This document shows, one piece after another, positions 8,306-16,165 of a DNA stretch of 64,000 nt. Position 1 is the first letter of the stretch, and each line of letters starts with the position of its first letter. The stretch is from an uncultured Pseudomonadota bacterium. Its GTDB lineage: Bacteria; Pseudomonadota; Gammaproteobacteria; Burkholderiales; SG8-39. The DNA is taken from the NCBI GenBank assembly GCA_903834835.1, contig CAILKO010000045.1:30026-94025 (forward strand). Reading direction: 5' to 3'. The notes beneath the pieces are model-generated. The model ran no database searches. It worked only from the letters and a program-made list of their open reading frames with translations, and had not been told where the DNA came from. A program made the translations under genes and the position numbers.

Positions 8306-9468
8306 GCTCTGTCCTTGAATTTGTAGAAGCGTTGGGTATTGGTGGTAAGCATCTTGCGGCGCAGCTCGGCGGGGATGTCCTCGCGCTCCGCGACTTCCTC
8401 CAGCTCGCTGTCGCGACCCTCGGCATGCGGCATGTCAGCCGAGGCCATCACATTGTCCTCGCCCACCATGCTGATCACCTGCGGCAGCCCGGCCTCATGA
8501 CCCTCGACGCTGAACGCGAGGCGCCCTTCCTTCAGATACTCCAGCGGCGATTTTCCCGGAACCGGAACATTGAACACCGGCTTGCAGACCGGGTAGTAGT
8601 GTTCCATGCGGCCAACGATATAGGGCAGCCAGTCGCTGCCTGACTCGAAGAAGCCGAAGCGCAGCCCCTTGTGGCGATCGAGCACGCCCCCGCCGGTGAT
8701 TGCGACAAAGCCCATGAACACAGGCAGCAGAAAGCTCGTATTGATCGCCATGTACTGCGAGTGCACGCTGCCCGTGATGCCCGGATGGCTGTATCCGACA
8801 TGGATGCACACCGGGAGGTCCTGCCGCTCCGCCTCGCTCCACACCGGATCGAGCATCGGGTCGTTCAGCATCATCTCGCCTGCCGTGCCCATGCAGTAAA
8901 GACCCGCGGCCCCGAGCGTCTTCGCACGCTTCACTTCGGCCACCGCCTCGGCCGGATTGCGGAACGGAATCATCGCCACGAAGGTGATCCGTCCGCCCGA
9001 CTGCGCACACTGACCCGCGAGCCAGGTGTTGTAGCTGCGCATAAGCGCGGCCTCGAAGCGCAGATCGTCGGTAAGGTTCGCCAGAAACGTGGTCGGAAAA
9101 ATGACCGAACTGTAGATATTGTTGCGATCCATGTCTGCAAGGCGCGCCTGCACGTCCTCCATGGTCTGGGAGGGAACGCTGTAGGGCTTGTTCAGCGCGA
9201 GCGTGGAGACAGGTGGCGTACCGAAGAACATCGCGGCGGGACCGAAGGGCCGCGGAAACTGGCGGCCATCCACCAGCCAGAACGCGTCCTGCTTCGCGAG
9301 GCCCGGCTGGCCGCGACGATCGATGACGACCGGCCTGCGATCCGCAAACTCGGCGTCAAGGTATTGCCAGGCGGCCTCCGGTTCCTCGACATGGGAATCG
9401 CAGTCGATACAACCGTCTATGCCGAGCTTCTTCACCATTGATGCGTCCTGCATGCCAGTCTTGGTCAT
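8302..9468 (-). CDS. Amidohydrolase-superfamily (ACMSD-like) metal-dependent hydrolase/decarboxylase
   Basis: A 388-residue TIM-barrel protein of the amidohydrolase_2 family, which includes ACMSD and gamma-resorcylate decarboxylases. DCDSHVEEP near the N-terminus provides the metal-binding DxDxH-type motif. The barrel carries CIHVGYSHPG and GFFESGSDWLPY, and ASADMPHAEG near the end supplies the conserved Asp of this family. The start at 9468 is chosen because GGAGCG precedes it at the right distance; an in-frame extension to 9564 lacks family similarity. It is the first gene of the leftward operon ending at 2961. Distant paralogues lie at 18171 and 52655. Confidence 0.84.
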   Translation of the reverse strand: MTKTGMQDASMVKKLGIDGCIDCDSHVEEPEAAWQYLDAEFADRRPVVIDRRGQPGLAKQDAFWLVDGRQFPRPFGPAAMFFGTPPVSTLALNKPYSVPSQTMEDVQARLADMDRNNIYSSVIFPTTFLANLTDDLRFEAALMRSYNTWLAGQCAQSGGRITFVAMIPFRNPAEAVAEVKRAKTLGAAGLYCMGTAGEMMLNDPMLDPVWSEAERQDLPVCIHVGYSHPGITGSVHSQYMAINTSFLLPVFMGFVAITGGGVLDRHKGLRFGFFESGSDWLPYIVGRMEHYYPVCKPVFNVPVPGKSPLEYLKEGRLAFSVEGHEAGLPQVISMVGEDNVMASADMPHAEGRDSELEEVAEREDIPAELRRKMLTTNTQRFYKFKDRA

Positions 9469-9670
9469 GTTCGCTCCGGGAATGCTGCGGAAGTTGTGCG
9501 CGTGCCCTGCCGGGAACTGCGCGAGATTGACTGCTGGCGGTCGCCACATATTGCGCTGGATCAACCACCGCCGCCGGCCGCTGCGGGCCGGCCCCTCTCA
9601 CCCTTTATTCTGTCGGCCGATGCTAGGGACGCCCCTGGGGTGCGTCAAGAAACAACGAATCGTGCGCTCG

Positions 9671-9934
9671 ATGGTGCCGATTGACGAAATCAACGTGCGC
9701 GCCTTCCTGTTCAACTACTTCATCGGCCAGGACACGGTGGTCTGCGATAAGCAGGACTACGCATCGGCCGAACGACTGGCGGCGACCGACGTGGGTGTGG
9801 TCAAATGGCGAAAGATCGTCTCCGCATTCGCCAGTGGCGAAAAGGGTCGCCCGACCCAGTGGAAGTCAGCCGCTCAGGTCGCGGCTGAGGCCGAAGGCCA
9901 CGGCGGTCTGCGCGAAGCGGCCGAGGCGCAATAG
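9671..9934 (+). pseudogene. Remnant of a Rieske oxygenase C-terminus
   Basis: The reading frame from MVPIDEINVRAFL onward matches the C-terminal part of the oxygenase at 923-2056: MVPVDENHVRAFL, YFIGQDRVV, QDYWAPERLASTDVGLVKWR correspond to MVPIDEINVRAFL, YFIGQDTVV, QDYASAERLAATDVGVVKWR. Relative to the intact gene it lacks everything before MVP and about 26 residues between RAFL and YFIGQ. No Rieske or iron-ligand motifs remain, so it cannot be active. The frame is open to the natural stop at 9932-9934, suggesting a fairly recent decay or a leftover from rearrangement of the catabolic island. It lies between the divergent amidohydrolase and the dehydrogenase at 9970. Confidence 0.8.
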
Positions 9935-9969
9935 AAAAGGCCGCCGTACCAACGGGGGAGAAACGCAAC

Positions 9970-10863
9970 ATGGCTGGAATCGCCACCAAGAAATCAAAAG
10001 TAGGGTTCATCGCGCTGGGTGACATCGGCTTGCCGATGGTCAGCAACCTGGTCAAGAACGGCTTCAAGCCGATGGTGTTCGACCTGCGCAAGGAGCCGGT
10101 CAACGCGGCGGTCCGGATGGGCGCGAAGGCGGCCGATTCGGTCAAGACGATGGCTCAGCAGTGCGACTTCATCTGCATCGCGCTGGTCGGCGCGCCGCAG
10201 ATGGAGCAGGTTCTGGAAGGTCCGAACGGAATCTTCGCGAACGCCAAACGCGGTACGGCGATACTCTCCCATGCCACGATGCCCCCGGAAAATGCCAAGG
10301 ACTTCGCCCGTCGCGCCAAGGCGAAAGGACTGGAGTGGCTGGATACTCCGATGAGCGGCGCGAACATCGCTGCAAAGGCGGGCACCCTGACCTGGCTGGT
10401 CGGCGGCACCCCGGCGCTCCTGAAGCGCTGCCAGCCCATCCTGAATGCGATGGGAACCAACACCTTCCTGCTCGGCGAACCCGGCGCAGGCCAGGTCGGC
10501 AAGCTCGTGAACGGTCTCATGTTCCACGTCGGCTATGTGGCCACGCTCGAAGCCCTGAAACTTGCCCAGGCCTACAACGTTCCGGAAAAACTCATCATCG
10601 ATCTCGCCAAGGTCAGCACCGGCAACTGCTGGATGGTGCAGAACTGGGGCTACATGGACCGCCTGGTCGATTCCCACCCGCAGGGCACCGACTCCTTCGT
10701 ACAGACCCATGTGCGCAAGGACATCGCCGATGCGCTGATCGCCGCCAAGTCGTGCAAGAAGGCCATGCCGATGACCGCGGTTTCCTATCAGATCTATCCG
10801 GACCTGCTGATCGAGCGCGCCAAGCTGCGCGCCGCCGGCGCAAAAAAGAAGAAGAAGGCCTGA
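9970..10863 (+). CDS. NAD(P)-dependent 3-hydroxyisobutyrate dehydrogenase-family oxidoreductase
   Basis: A 297-residue beta-hydroxyacid dehydrogenase. The dinucleotide motif is GFIALGDIGLPM (first Gly of GxGxxG is Ala). DTPMSGANIAAKAGTLTWLVGG near residues 117-138 is the substrate-binding signature, and GQVGKLVNGLMF near 176-187 contains the catalytic Lys. The C-terminus is Lys-rich (AKKKKKA). Members oxidise or reduce 3-hydroxyacids or related semialdehydes; which one is not deducible. GGGGGAG lies 9 bases before the ATG. An intrinsic terminator follows at 10895. Confidence 0.85.
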   Translation: MAGIATKKSKVGFIALGDIGLPMVSNLVKNGFKPMVFDLRKEPVNAAVRMGAKAADSVKTMAQQCDFICIALVGAPQMEQVLEGPNGIFANAKRGTAILSHATMPPENAKDFARRAKAKGLEWLDTPMSGANIAAKAGTLTWLVGGTPALLKRCQPILNAMGTNTFLLGEPGAGQVGKLVNGLMFHVGYVATLEALKLAQAYNVPEKLIIDLAKVSTGNCWMVQNWGYMDRLVDSHPQGTDSFVQTHVRKDIADALIAAKSCKKAMPMTAVSYQIYPDLLIERAKLRAAGAKKKKKA

Positions 10864-10894
10864 TCGGGCTTTCCGCAGGTCCTCGCAGGTTCTG

Positions 10895-10935
10895 ACGGGC
10901 CGGCCTCCGCAGGGAGACCGGCCCGTTTGATTTTG
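10895..10935 (+). terminator. Rho-independent terminator
   Basis: ACGGGCCGG and CCGGCCCGT form a perfect 9-bp stem around a 14-base loop, followed by TTTGATTTT. It lies 31 bases after the dehydrogenase stop and ends that transcript before the cupin gene at 10990. Confidence 0.82.
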
Positions 10936-10989
10936 GGCGGACACTGACATACATTGGCCGCCGGGACCAACCGCCGGGGGGAGCAGAAA

Positions 10990-11598
10990 ATGTCAGACGC
11001 AGCGAGCCAGGAAACCGCTTTCGACCGTTTCATCCGCAAGACACGCGATCTGTTCGCGCAGGAGACCGATCTCGAGAAGCGCTGGACGGCGCTCAATCCG
11101 ATTCTGGCCGAACTCCTCGCCGACCCTGCATCCATCGAGGCATCGAAACGCTGGCGCGACTGCATACCGCGCGAGAAGCGCGCCGAGAACCATCTGTTCT
11201 ACGAGGATCCGGACTACGGATTCGTCGTGAACGGTCTCGTGGTCAACGCGGAGGGGTATCAGCATATTCCGCGCGTGCACGATCACAACCGCGTCTACAC
11301 GCTCTACGGGCTCATCGATGGCCGCCAGCAGATCCAGCGCTTCGAGCGCCTGGATGACGGCAAGACGGAAAATCTCGCCCGCATCCGGAAATCGGTGGAC
11401 GTCACCTGCGGCCCGGGCGAAATCGATCTCGTCCGCCCCTATGAGATCCACAGCGAGGATACGGTGGGCGACCGCGCGGTGGCGGTCATCGTACGCAGCG
11501 AGCTGAGCGAAGGCATTCCTTCGGCACGCTACATCCCGGAGAAGGACTACTACTGGATGGTGGACGGACCGATGCAGAACCGGATTTCGTTCTACTGA
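10990..11598 (+). CDS. Cupin-type protein resembling cysteine-dioxygenase-like non-heme iron enzymes
   Basis: A 202-residue protein. Residues around 90-115 read RVHDHNRVYTLYGLIDGRQQIQRFERL, which resembles the H-x-H plus downstream Gly-rich turn of cupin barrels of the cysteine-dioxygenase superfamily. A third His occurs in YEIHSEDTVGD, where the family has its second cupin motif. The N-terminal ~70 residues are helical and charged. This is a fold-level assignment; the substrate could be a thiol or a catabolic intermediate. The ATG at 10990 follows GGGGGGAG; an in-frame upstream ATG at 10954 has no ribosome site. It is a monocistronic-looking gene between a terminator and a convergent Rieske gene. 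Confidence 0.6.
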   Translation: MSDAASQETAFDRFIRKTRDLFAQETDLEKRWTALNPILAELLADPASIEASKRWRDCIPREKRAENHLFYEDPDYGFVVNGLVVNAEGYQHIPRVHDHNRVYTLYGLIDGRQQIQRFERLDDGKTENLARIRKSVDVTCGPGEIDLVRPYEIHSEDTVGDRAVAVIVRSELSEGIPSARYIPEKDYYWMVDGPMQNRISFY

Positions 11599-11605
11599 AC
11601 GACGC

Positions 11606-11641
11606 GGAGGGCGCGCCGCAACGGCACGGCGTGCACCCTCC
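11606..11641. terminator. Hairpin between convergent genes
   Basis: GGAGGG pairs with CCCTCC and the inner GCGCCG region pairs imperfectly with CGGCGTG, giving a strong GC hairpin in the 51-base gap between the ends of the cupin-like gene (plus) and a Rieske oxygenase gene (minus). There is no T run, so it is a candidate bidirectional terminator only. Confidence 0.45.
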
Positions 11642-11649
11642 AACGCAGC

Positions 11650-12726
11650 CTATCGTTCCGCTTCAGCCATCCGGTCGAGCATGCGGTTCACACGCCGGCC
11701 GGAAACATCGGTGCTGAGGGTCACCATGCGTACGCCCAGGGCCATGGTCTGCCCGAGGAGCCCGTCGATTGCCTCGGACACCCGGCTGTCCTCGGCTTTC
11801 AGCGCATCGCGCTGAAACCGTCGATACGCCTCGTCGATCTCAGGGTCGTCAAGCGCGTAGTTGCGCGATGTACCGTAGAAATAATGCATCGTGTGCTGTG
11901 TCTCCGGCGTGAGCAGGTGCGTGCCGCGCAGACTCAGCCCTGATCCGTCGCGTGCGCGCCCGGTCTCCGAGCACCCGTTATGCGACATCAGCATGGACGG
12001 TGCCACCCACAGCATGTCCGCGTTGTAGTCCAGCCGCACGCCCTTGGGCGCGTACTTGCCGAAGATCGTGGCCGGCGGCCGGGCGTCGCGGTACAGCCGC
12101 AGATCGCGCAGCATGTCGCCCTCCTGCTCGATCGATGTTTCCGACAGGACCAGATCGTCGCTGATGCCGCCGCTCGTCTTGTGAAGGAAGAGCGCGTGAC
12201 CGAGGTCGAGCAGGTTTTCTACCAGCAGCATGTAGTTGCAATCGACGTGATGCCCGCCCTTGATGGTGCGCCAGGCAGGGTCCTCGAAATGCCTCAGATC
12301 GATGATCTTGGACTCATCCGCGCGCGCCGGATCGCCCGTCCAGATCCACAGCACACCATAGCGCTCGAGCAGCGGAAAGCTGCGCAGCTTCGCCTCCTGC
12401 GGAATCCTGCCGTCACCCTGCGGATTGCGCACGCATGCCCCGCTGCAATCGAACTCGAGGCCGTGATAGCCGCATTGCAGGTTGTCGCCGACCTTCTTGC
12501 CCTGGCTCATCGGCGCAAGCTTGTGCGGGCAGATGTCGAGCAGCGCAACGGCCTTCCCCGCCTCGGTGCGGTAGAGCACGATCGGCATGTTCAGGATGCG
12601 CCGGGGAAACATCTCCTGCGTGACCTCGTGCGACCAGGCGGCGCAATACCAGGCGTTGCGGATCAGCGGCCGCTCATAACCTTCAAGCAGCCGCGCGGTT
12701 TCAAGATTGGCTCCGATATCACCCAT
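11650..12726 (-). CDS. Rieske oxygenase of the vanillate/dicamba O-demethylase type
   Basis: A 358-residue oxygenase. The Rieske cluster ligands are C66-P-H68 and C85-G-Y-H88, and the catalytic iron motif VENLLDLGHALFLH gives H177 and H182 with D174 as bridge. The opening LIRNAWYCAAWSHEV and overall length match VanA/TsaM/DdmC-like oxygenases, which demethylate methoxy- or methyl-aromatics with help from a ferredoxin/reductase; none is encoded here. It follows a cupin gene with a 2-base gap on the same strand. Sequence is only distantly related to the oxygenase at 923. Confidence 0.88.
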   Translation of the reverse strand: MGDIGANLETARLLEGYERPLIRNAWYCAAWSHEVTQEMFPRRILNMPIVLYRTEAGKAVALLDICPHKLAPMSQGKKVGDNLQCGYHGLEFDCSGACVRNPQGDGRIPQEAKLRSFPLLERYGVLWIWTGDPARADESKIIDLRHFEDPAWRTIKGGHHVDCNYMLLVENLLDLGHALFLHKTSGGISDDLVLSETSIEQEGDMLRDLRLYRDARPPATIFGKYAPKGVRLDYNADMLWVAPSMLMSHNGCSETGRARDGSGLSLRGTHLLTPETQHTMHYFYGTSRNYALDDPEIDEAYRRFQRDALKAEDSRVSEAIDGLLGQTMALGVRMVTLSTDVSGRRVNRMLDRMAEAER

Positions 12727-12728
12727 GG

Positions 12729-13211
12729 TCAGGCCTTTCCACTTGCTGCAGACTTCTTCCGGATCTGCTCGGCGAATGCGGTCGAGAATGCCTCGAGCAT
12801 GTTGGTCCTGGTCATCTGCCCGGCCGCATCCTTCGTGATGCGGTAAATCGCCCCGGTCGCCTTCGCGAACACCTCAAGCGTCGTGCAGCCGTCCTTGCCT
12901 GCGGTCTTGGGGCCATAGAACTCGTTCGCCTTCGCGGTCAGCACATCGCCCGGGCGGTAGACCCGGCCTTCGGCGGTCAAGGTACCGCGCATGATGACCT
13001 CCACGCGCTCGCAGGCGTGCGCATGCTGCGTGATCACATAGCCGGGTTCCATGTCGAGTACGACGGCCATCGGCGTGTCGTCATCGTTCGGATCTCCAAG
13101 CGGAAAGTAGGACGACCTCAACCCCATCGAGCCCGATTGCTCGAACGGCAGCTTGAACCGCTCCGGCGCCTGCCAGTACGCGGCGTCCTCGTCCATAGAA
13201 TAGTTCGGCAT
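12729..13211 (-). CDS. Cupin-domain protein
   Basis: A 160-residue single-cupin protein. TQHAHACERVEVIMRGTL near residues 64-82 holds the cupin-1 motif with H-x-H and the conserved Glu; GRVYRPGDVLTAKANEFYGP continues the barrel. GGAGGAGTGAGG directly precedes the ATG at 13211. It is the first gene of a two-gene operon with the Rieske oxygenase downstream and may act on, or sense, the same compound. No catalytic role can be assigned. Confidence 0.72.
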   Translation of the reverse strand: MPNYSMDEDAAYWQAPERFKLPFEQSGSMGLRSSYFPLGDPNDDDTPMAVVLDMEPGYVITQHAHACERVEVIMRGTLTAEGRVYRPGDVLTAKANEFYGPKTAGKDGCTTLEVFAKATGAIYRITKDAAGQMTRTNMLEAFSTAFAEQIRKKSAASGKA

Positions 13212-13419
13212 CCTCACTCCTCCTTTTGCTGTCGTTGCGCTGCCACCCGCCACCCCGCGGTGAAGTTCGCGCCGCATTCCAGGATTTCCCGTCGGGCGTC
13301 GATTGCAGCCTGCACTGCGCGACTATACCCCCGCTCCGGCGGAGGGCAAACCCTCGCGGGTCCGGATTTCGCCCGCAGTGCGGCCTCGATTTCTCCCCGC
13401 ACTGCAGCAAGCTGCGCGC

Positions 13420-13448
13420 TTGAGCCGCTCTGTGTAAAGTGCTGTAAT
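13420..13448 (+). promoter_or_regulatory. Putative sigma-70 promoter of the CUT2 ABC operon
   Basis: TTGAGC, a 17-base spacer and TGTAAT lie 66 bases upstream of the binding-protein ATG. The whole 302-base divergent gap 13212-13513 holds no gene that I can support; it must also carry the promoter of the leftward cupin-Rieske pair. Confidence 0.5.
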
Positions 13449-13513
13449 CTGCGCCCGGTCGAAGAGTCGGTTTCCGAGCGCCCACCGCGCGAATTCATAC
13501 TGGGAGAGAGGTC

Positions 13514-14476
13514 ATGTCGAAGTTTTCGAAGATTGCCGCATTCGCTGCGGCACTCGTGCTGGCTGCGGGCGCCGCCCAGGCCCAGAGCGTCAAGGGCAAG
13601 CGTGTTGTCCTGCTGACCGGCCCGACTACCACGCCGTGGGTTGCCGCCTACTTCAAGCAGTTCATCGCCAATCTCGCAGCCGAAGGCATCGACGCCAAGC
13701 TCCTCAGCTCGCCCGGCGACGTGGCCGTCCAGGCGCAGCACCTCGATGATGCGGTTGCACAGCGCAACGACCTCATCGTGCTGAACGCGATCAACGAAGT
13801 CGCCGTGGTTCCGGCGCTCGAGCGCGCCAAGGCGGCCAAGATTCCCGTGGTGCTGGTCCAGCAGGAAATGCCGGGGCGCGAGGACCTGTTCGTCACCTAC
13901 GTCGGCGACAATTCCCGCGCACGCGGTGTCGCGCCGGTGGAAACGATGGTCAAGGCGCTCGGCGCAAAGGGCGCCCAGCCCAAGCTCGCCGTGATCCAGG
14001 GTGCACCGGGCCAGTTCCAGGTGATCGAGATCAACAAGGGGCTGAAGGAGCTGCTGTCCAAGACCAGCGTCCAGATTGCGGCGACCGAGGGCACCAGCTG
14101 GCGGATCGATGAAGCCGGTGCCAACGCGCGCCGCCTGCTGGTCCGCTTCCAGCCCCAGGGCGGGCTGCAGGGCTTCTACACCATGATGGACCCGTTTGCG
14201 ACCCAGGTAATCCAGGCGATCGAGGCTGGCGGTCAGAAGCCCGGTCAGGATGTGCTCGTGTTCTCCTCGTCCTGCACCAAGGACGGCATCCAGGCGGTCC
14301 GCGACGGCAAGCTCTTCGCAACAGTCGACAACGGCCCGATCAAGATCGCGGAAGCCGCCTCCAAGGTCGTACTGCAGGTGCTGCGCGGCGAGCGCACCGC
14401 GAAGACGATCTACACACCGAGCCAGGTCGTAACCAAAGAGAACGTCGAGCAGCACGCCGCCAGCTGCACGTTCTGA
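13514..14476 (+). CDS. CUT2-type ABC transporter, periplasmic substrate-binding protein
   Basis: A 320-residue secreted binding protein of the ribose/galactose type (Peripla_BP_4). The signal peptide MSKFSKIAAFAAALVLAAGAAQA has a likely AQA/QS cleavage. The mature start KGKRVVLLTGPTTTPWVAAYFKQF and the recurring DAVAQRNDLIVLNAI pattern fit the family's first lobe. GAGAGAGG precedes the ATG. It is followed by a double-ATPase gene and two permease genes. The ligand is unknown: no sugar kinase or isomerase is nearby, while Rieske, cupin and amidohydrolase genes are, so a non-sugar or glycosylated aromatic ligand is possible. Confidence 0.86.
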   Translation: MSKFSKIAAFAAALVLAAGAAQAQSVKGKRVVLLTGPTTTPWVAAYFKQFIANLAAEGIDAKLLSSPGDVAVQAQHLDDAVAQRNDLIVLNAINEVAVVPALERAKAAKIPVVLVQQEMPGREDLFVTYVGDNSRARGVAPVETMVKALGAKGAQPKLAVIQGAPGQFQVIEINKGLKELLSKTSVQIAATEGTSWRIDEAGANARRLLVRFQPQGGLQGFYTMMDPFATQVIQAIEAGGQKPGQDVLVFSSSCTKDGIQAVRDGKLFATVDNGPIKIAEAASKVVLQVLRGERTAKTIYTPSQVVTKENVEQHAASCTF

Positions 14477-14500
14477 GCTGAATCGGACTGCGATGCAAAT

Positions 14501-14525
14501 CGAGGGCGGCCGCGTGCCGCCCTCG
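14501..14525 (+). other. Hairpin between binding-protein and ATPase genes
   Basis: CGAGGGCGGC and GCCGCCCTCG form a perfect 10-bp stem with a 5-base loop, followed by GTCTTGT. Such hairpins after the binding-protein gene commonly stabilise or partly terminate the message so that binding protein is made in excess; that role is inferred here. Confidence 0.6.
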
Positions 14526-14608
14526 GTCTTGTCGGGCCCGGGATTCCATACAGAATCCCGAATCCGAATCCCGCCGGCAGCTGCCGGACGTACTACGGAA
14601 CTCGCACG

Positions 14609-16165
14609 ATGAGTGAACAGGCTGCACAGAGCGACCTGCTGGCCGTCGCCGGGATCTCCAAGCGCTTCGGCGTGGTCCAGGCGCTGGACGAGGTCTCGTT
14701 TTCTGTTCGCGCAGGAGAAGTGCACGCGATCTGCGGCGAGAACGGCGCCGGCAAGAGCACGCTCGTCAAGATCCTGATGGGCGTCTACCAGCCGGACGCG
14801 GGCGAGATCCGGATCGCGGATCGCGCAGTGCACATCGGTTCTCCGCGCCGCGGTCAGAGCCTCGGCATCGCACTGGTCTCCCAGGAGCTTTCACTCGCGC
14901 CCGACCTCGACGTCGAGGACAACATCTGGCTGGGATCCAACCGGGTTCCCTTTTTCCACCGCAGTCGCGAACTCCACCGACGCGCGGCCGAGGTGCTGGC
15001 CTCGCTTGGCATGGACGAATCAATGCTGTCGCGGCGTGTTTCCGCGCTGTCGCTCGCGGAGCGTCAGCTGATCGAGATCGCGCGCAATCTGTGCCGCGAG
15101 TCGAAAGTCCTGATTCTCGACGAACCGACTGCAACGCTTTCCGACAACGACATCGAGCGCCTGTTCATCGCGATGCGGGGCGTCAGGGAACAGGGCCACG
15201 CGGTCGTCTATATCACTCACCGGCTGGGCGAAGTATTCGAGATCTGCGACCGCGTGACCGTCCTGCGGAACGGCCGGCTCATCGCGACCCACGATACGGC
15301 ATCGATCGATCGATCGCATCTGATCGAGGAGATGATCGGCGGACGGCTGGAAGCGCTCTATCCCGAACCGGACACCGCTACCGACGAGCGCGTGCTGGAC
15401 GTGCGCGACCTCTCGGTCCCCGGCGCACTGAGATCACTATCGTTCAATGTCGCCAAGGGGCAGATACTCGGCATCGCCGGCCAGATCGGCTCGGGTGCAA
15501 ACGAAATCACGCGCGCGCTCGCGGGACTGATCCCGGGAGCATCCGGCGCTCTGGTGCTGCGCGGCAACCCGACCCCGCTGGCGGGGCGCGGGGCCATGCT
15601 CGCAGCCGGTATCGAATTCGTTTCGGAAGACCGTGCGGGCGAAAGCATTTTCGCTGGCCGGGCGGTCGCCGAGAACCTGCTCGCGACACGTCTTGCCCAG
15701 CTGACCCGCCTCGGGATGGTGTCGCGCGCTCCGTTCGATCAGGCCGCTCGCAACGCCGCGAAACTGGTCGGCGTCGACCCTGTCCGTCTGCCGCACCCGA
15801 TCAGCGTGCTCTCGGGCGGCAACCAGCAGAAGACCATCTTCGGCCGCTTCCTGGATCACAGCCGGACACCGGAGGGGAAACGCGACGTCGGCCTCATCCT
15901 GATGAACGAACCGACGCGCGGCGTGGATGTCGGCGCGCGCTCCGACCTGTATCAACTGATGCGCGAGTACTGCAAGCTCGGGTTCAGCATCGTGATGTAC
16001 AGCACCGACCTGGAAGAACTGCTCGGCATGTCCGACGAAATCATCACGCTCTATCGCGGCGAGCAGATCGGCCGCTACACGCGCGCCGAGGCGAACCTGC
16101 CGCGCGTGCTCGCCGACATCACCCATGCGGAAGGTCGCGCCCACGGTGCAAAGGAGGCCGCATGA
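14609..16165 (+). CDS. CUT2-type ABC transporter, dual ATP-binding protein
   Basis: A 518-residue RbsA/MglA-type ATPase with two ABC modules. Module 1 has Walker A GENGAGKST (near residue 47), a degenerate signature SLAERQLIEIAR and Walker B VLILDEPTATL. Module 2 has a degenerate P-loop GQIGSGANE, the intact signature LSGGNQQK and LMNEPTRGVDVG. The degenerate second P-loop is usual for this family. The gene ends in a 4-base ATGA overlap with the first permease gene, so the operon is translationally coupled. Confidence 0.92.
   Translation: MSEQAAQSDLLAVAGISKRFGVVQALDEVSFSVRAGEVHAICGENGAGKSTLVKILMGVYQPDAGEIRIADRAVHIGSPRRGQSLGIALVSQELSLAPDLDVEDNIWLGSNRVPFFHRSRELHRRAAEVLASLGMDESMLSRRVSALSLAERQLIEIARNLCRESKVLILDEPTATLSDNDIERLFIAMRGVREQGHAVVYITHRLGEVFEICDRVTVLRNGRLIATHDTASIDRSHLIEEMIGGRLEALYPEPDTATDERVLDVRDLSVPGALRSLSFNVAKGQILGIAGQIGSGANEITRALAGLIPGASGALVLRGNPTPLAGRGAMLAAGIEFVSEDRAGESIFAGRAVAENLLATRLAQLTRLGMVSRAPFDQAARNAAKLVGVDPVRLPHPISVLSGGNQQKTIFGRFLDHSRTPEGKRDVGLILMNEPTRGVDVGARSDLYQLMREYCKLGFSIVMYSTDLEELLGMSDEIITLYRGEQIGRYTRAEANLPRVLADITHAEGRAHGAKEAA

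Noticed and set aside
13214..14833. Open frame of 539 codons antisense to the ABC binding-protein gene
   Set aside because: The opposite strand encodes a signal-peptide binding protein with clear family motifs; the antisense product is low-complexity and unlike known proteins.
15091..16161. In-frame upstream extension of ABC permease 1 through the ATPase gene
   Set aside because: The ATPase occupies this stretch in another frame with intact motifs; the permease begins at the ATGA overlap at 16162.
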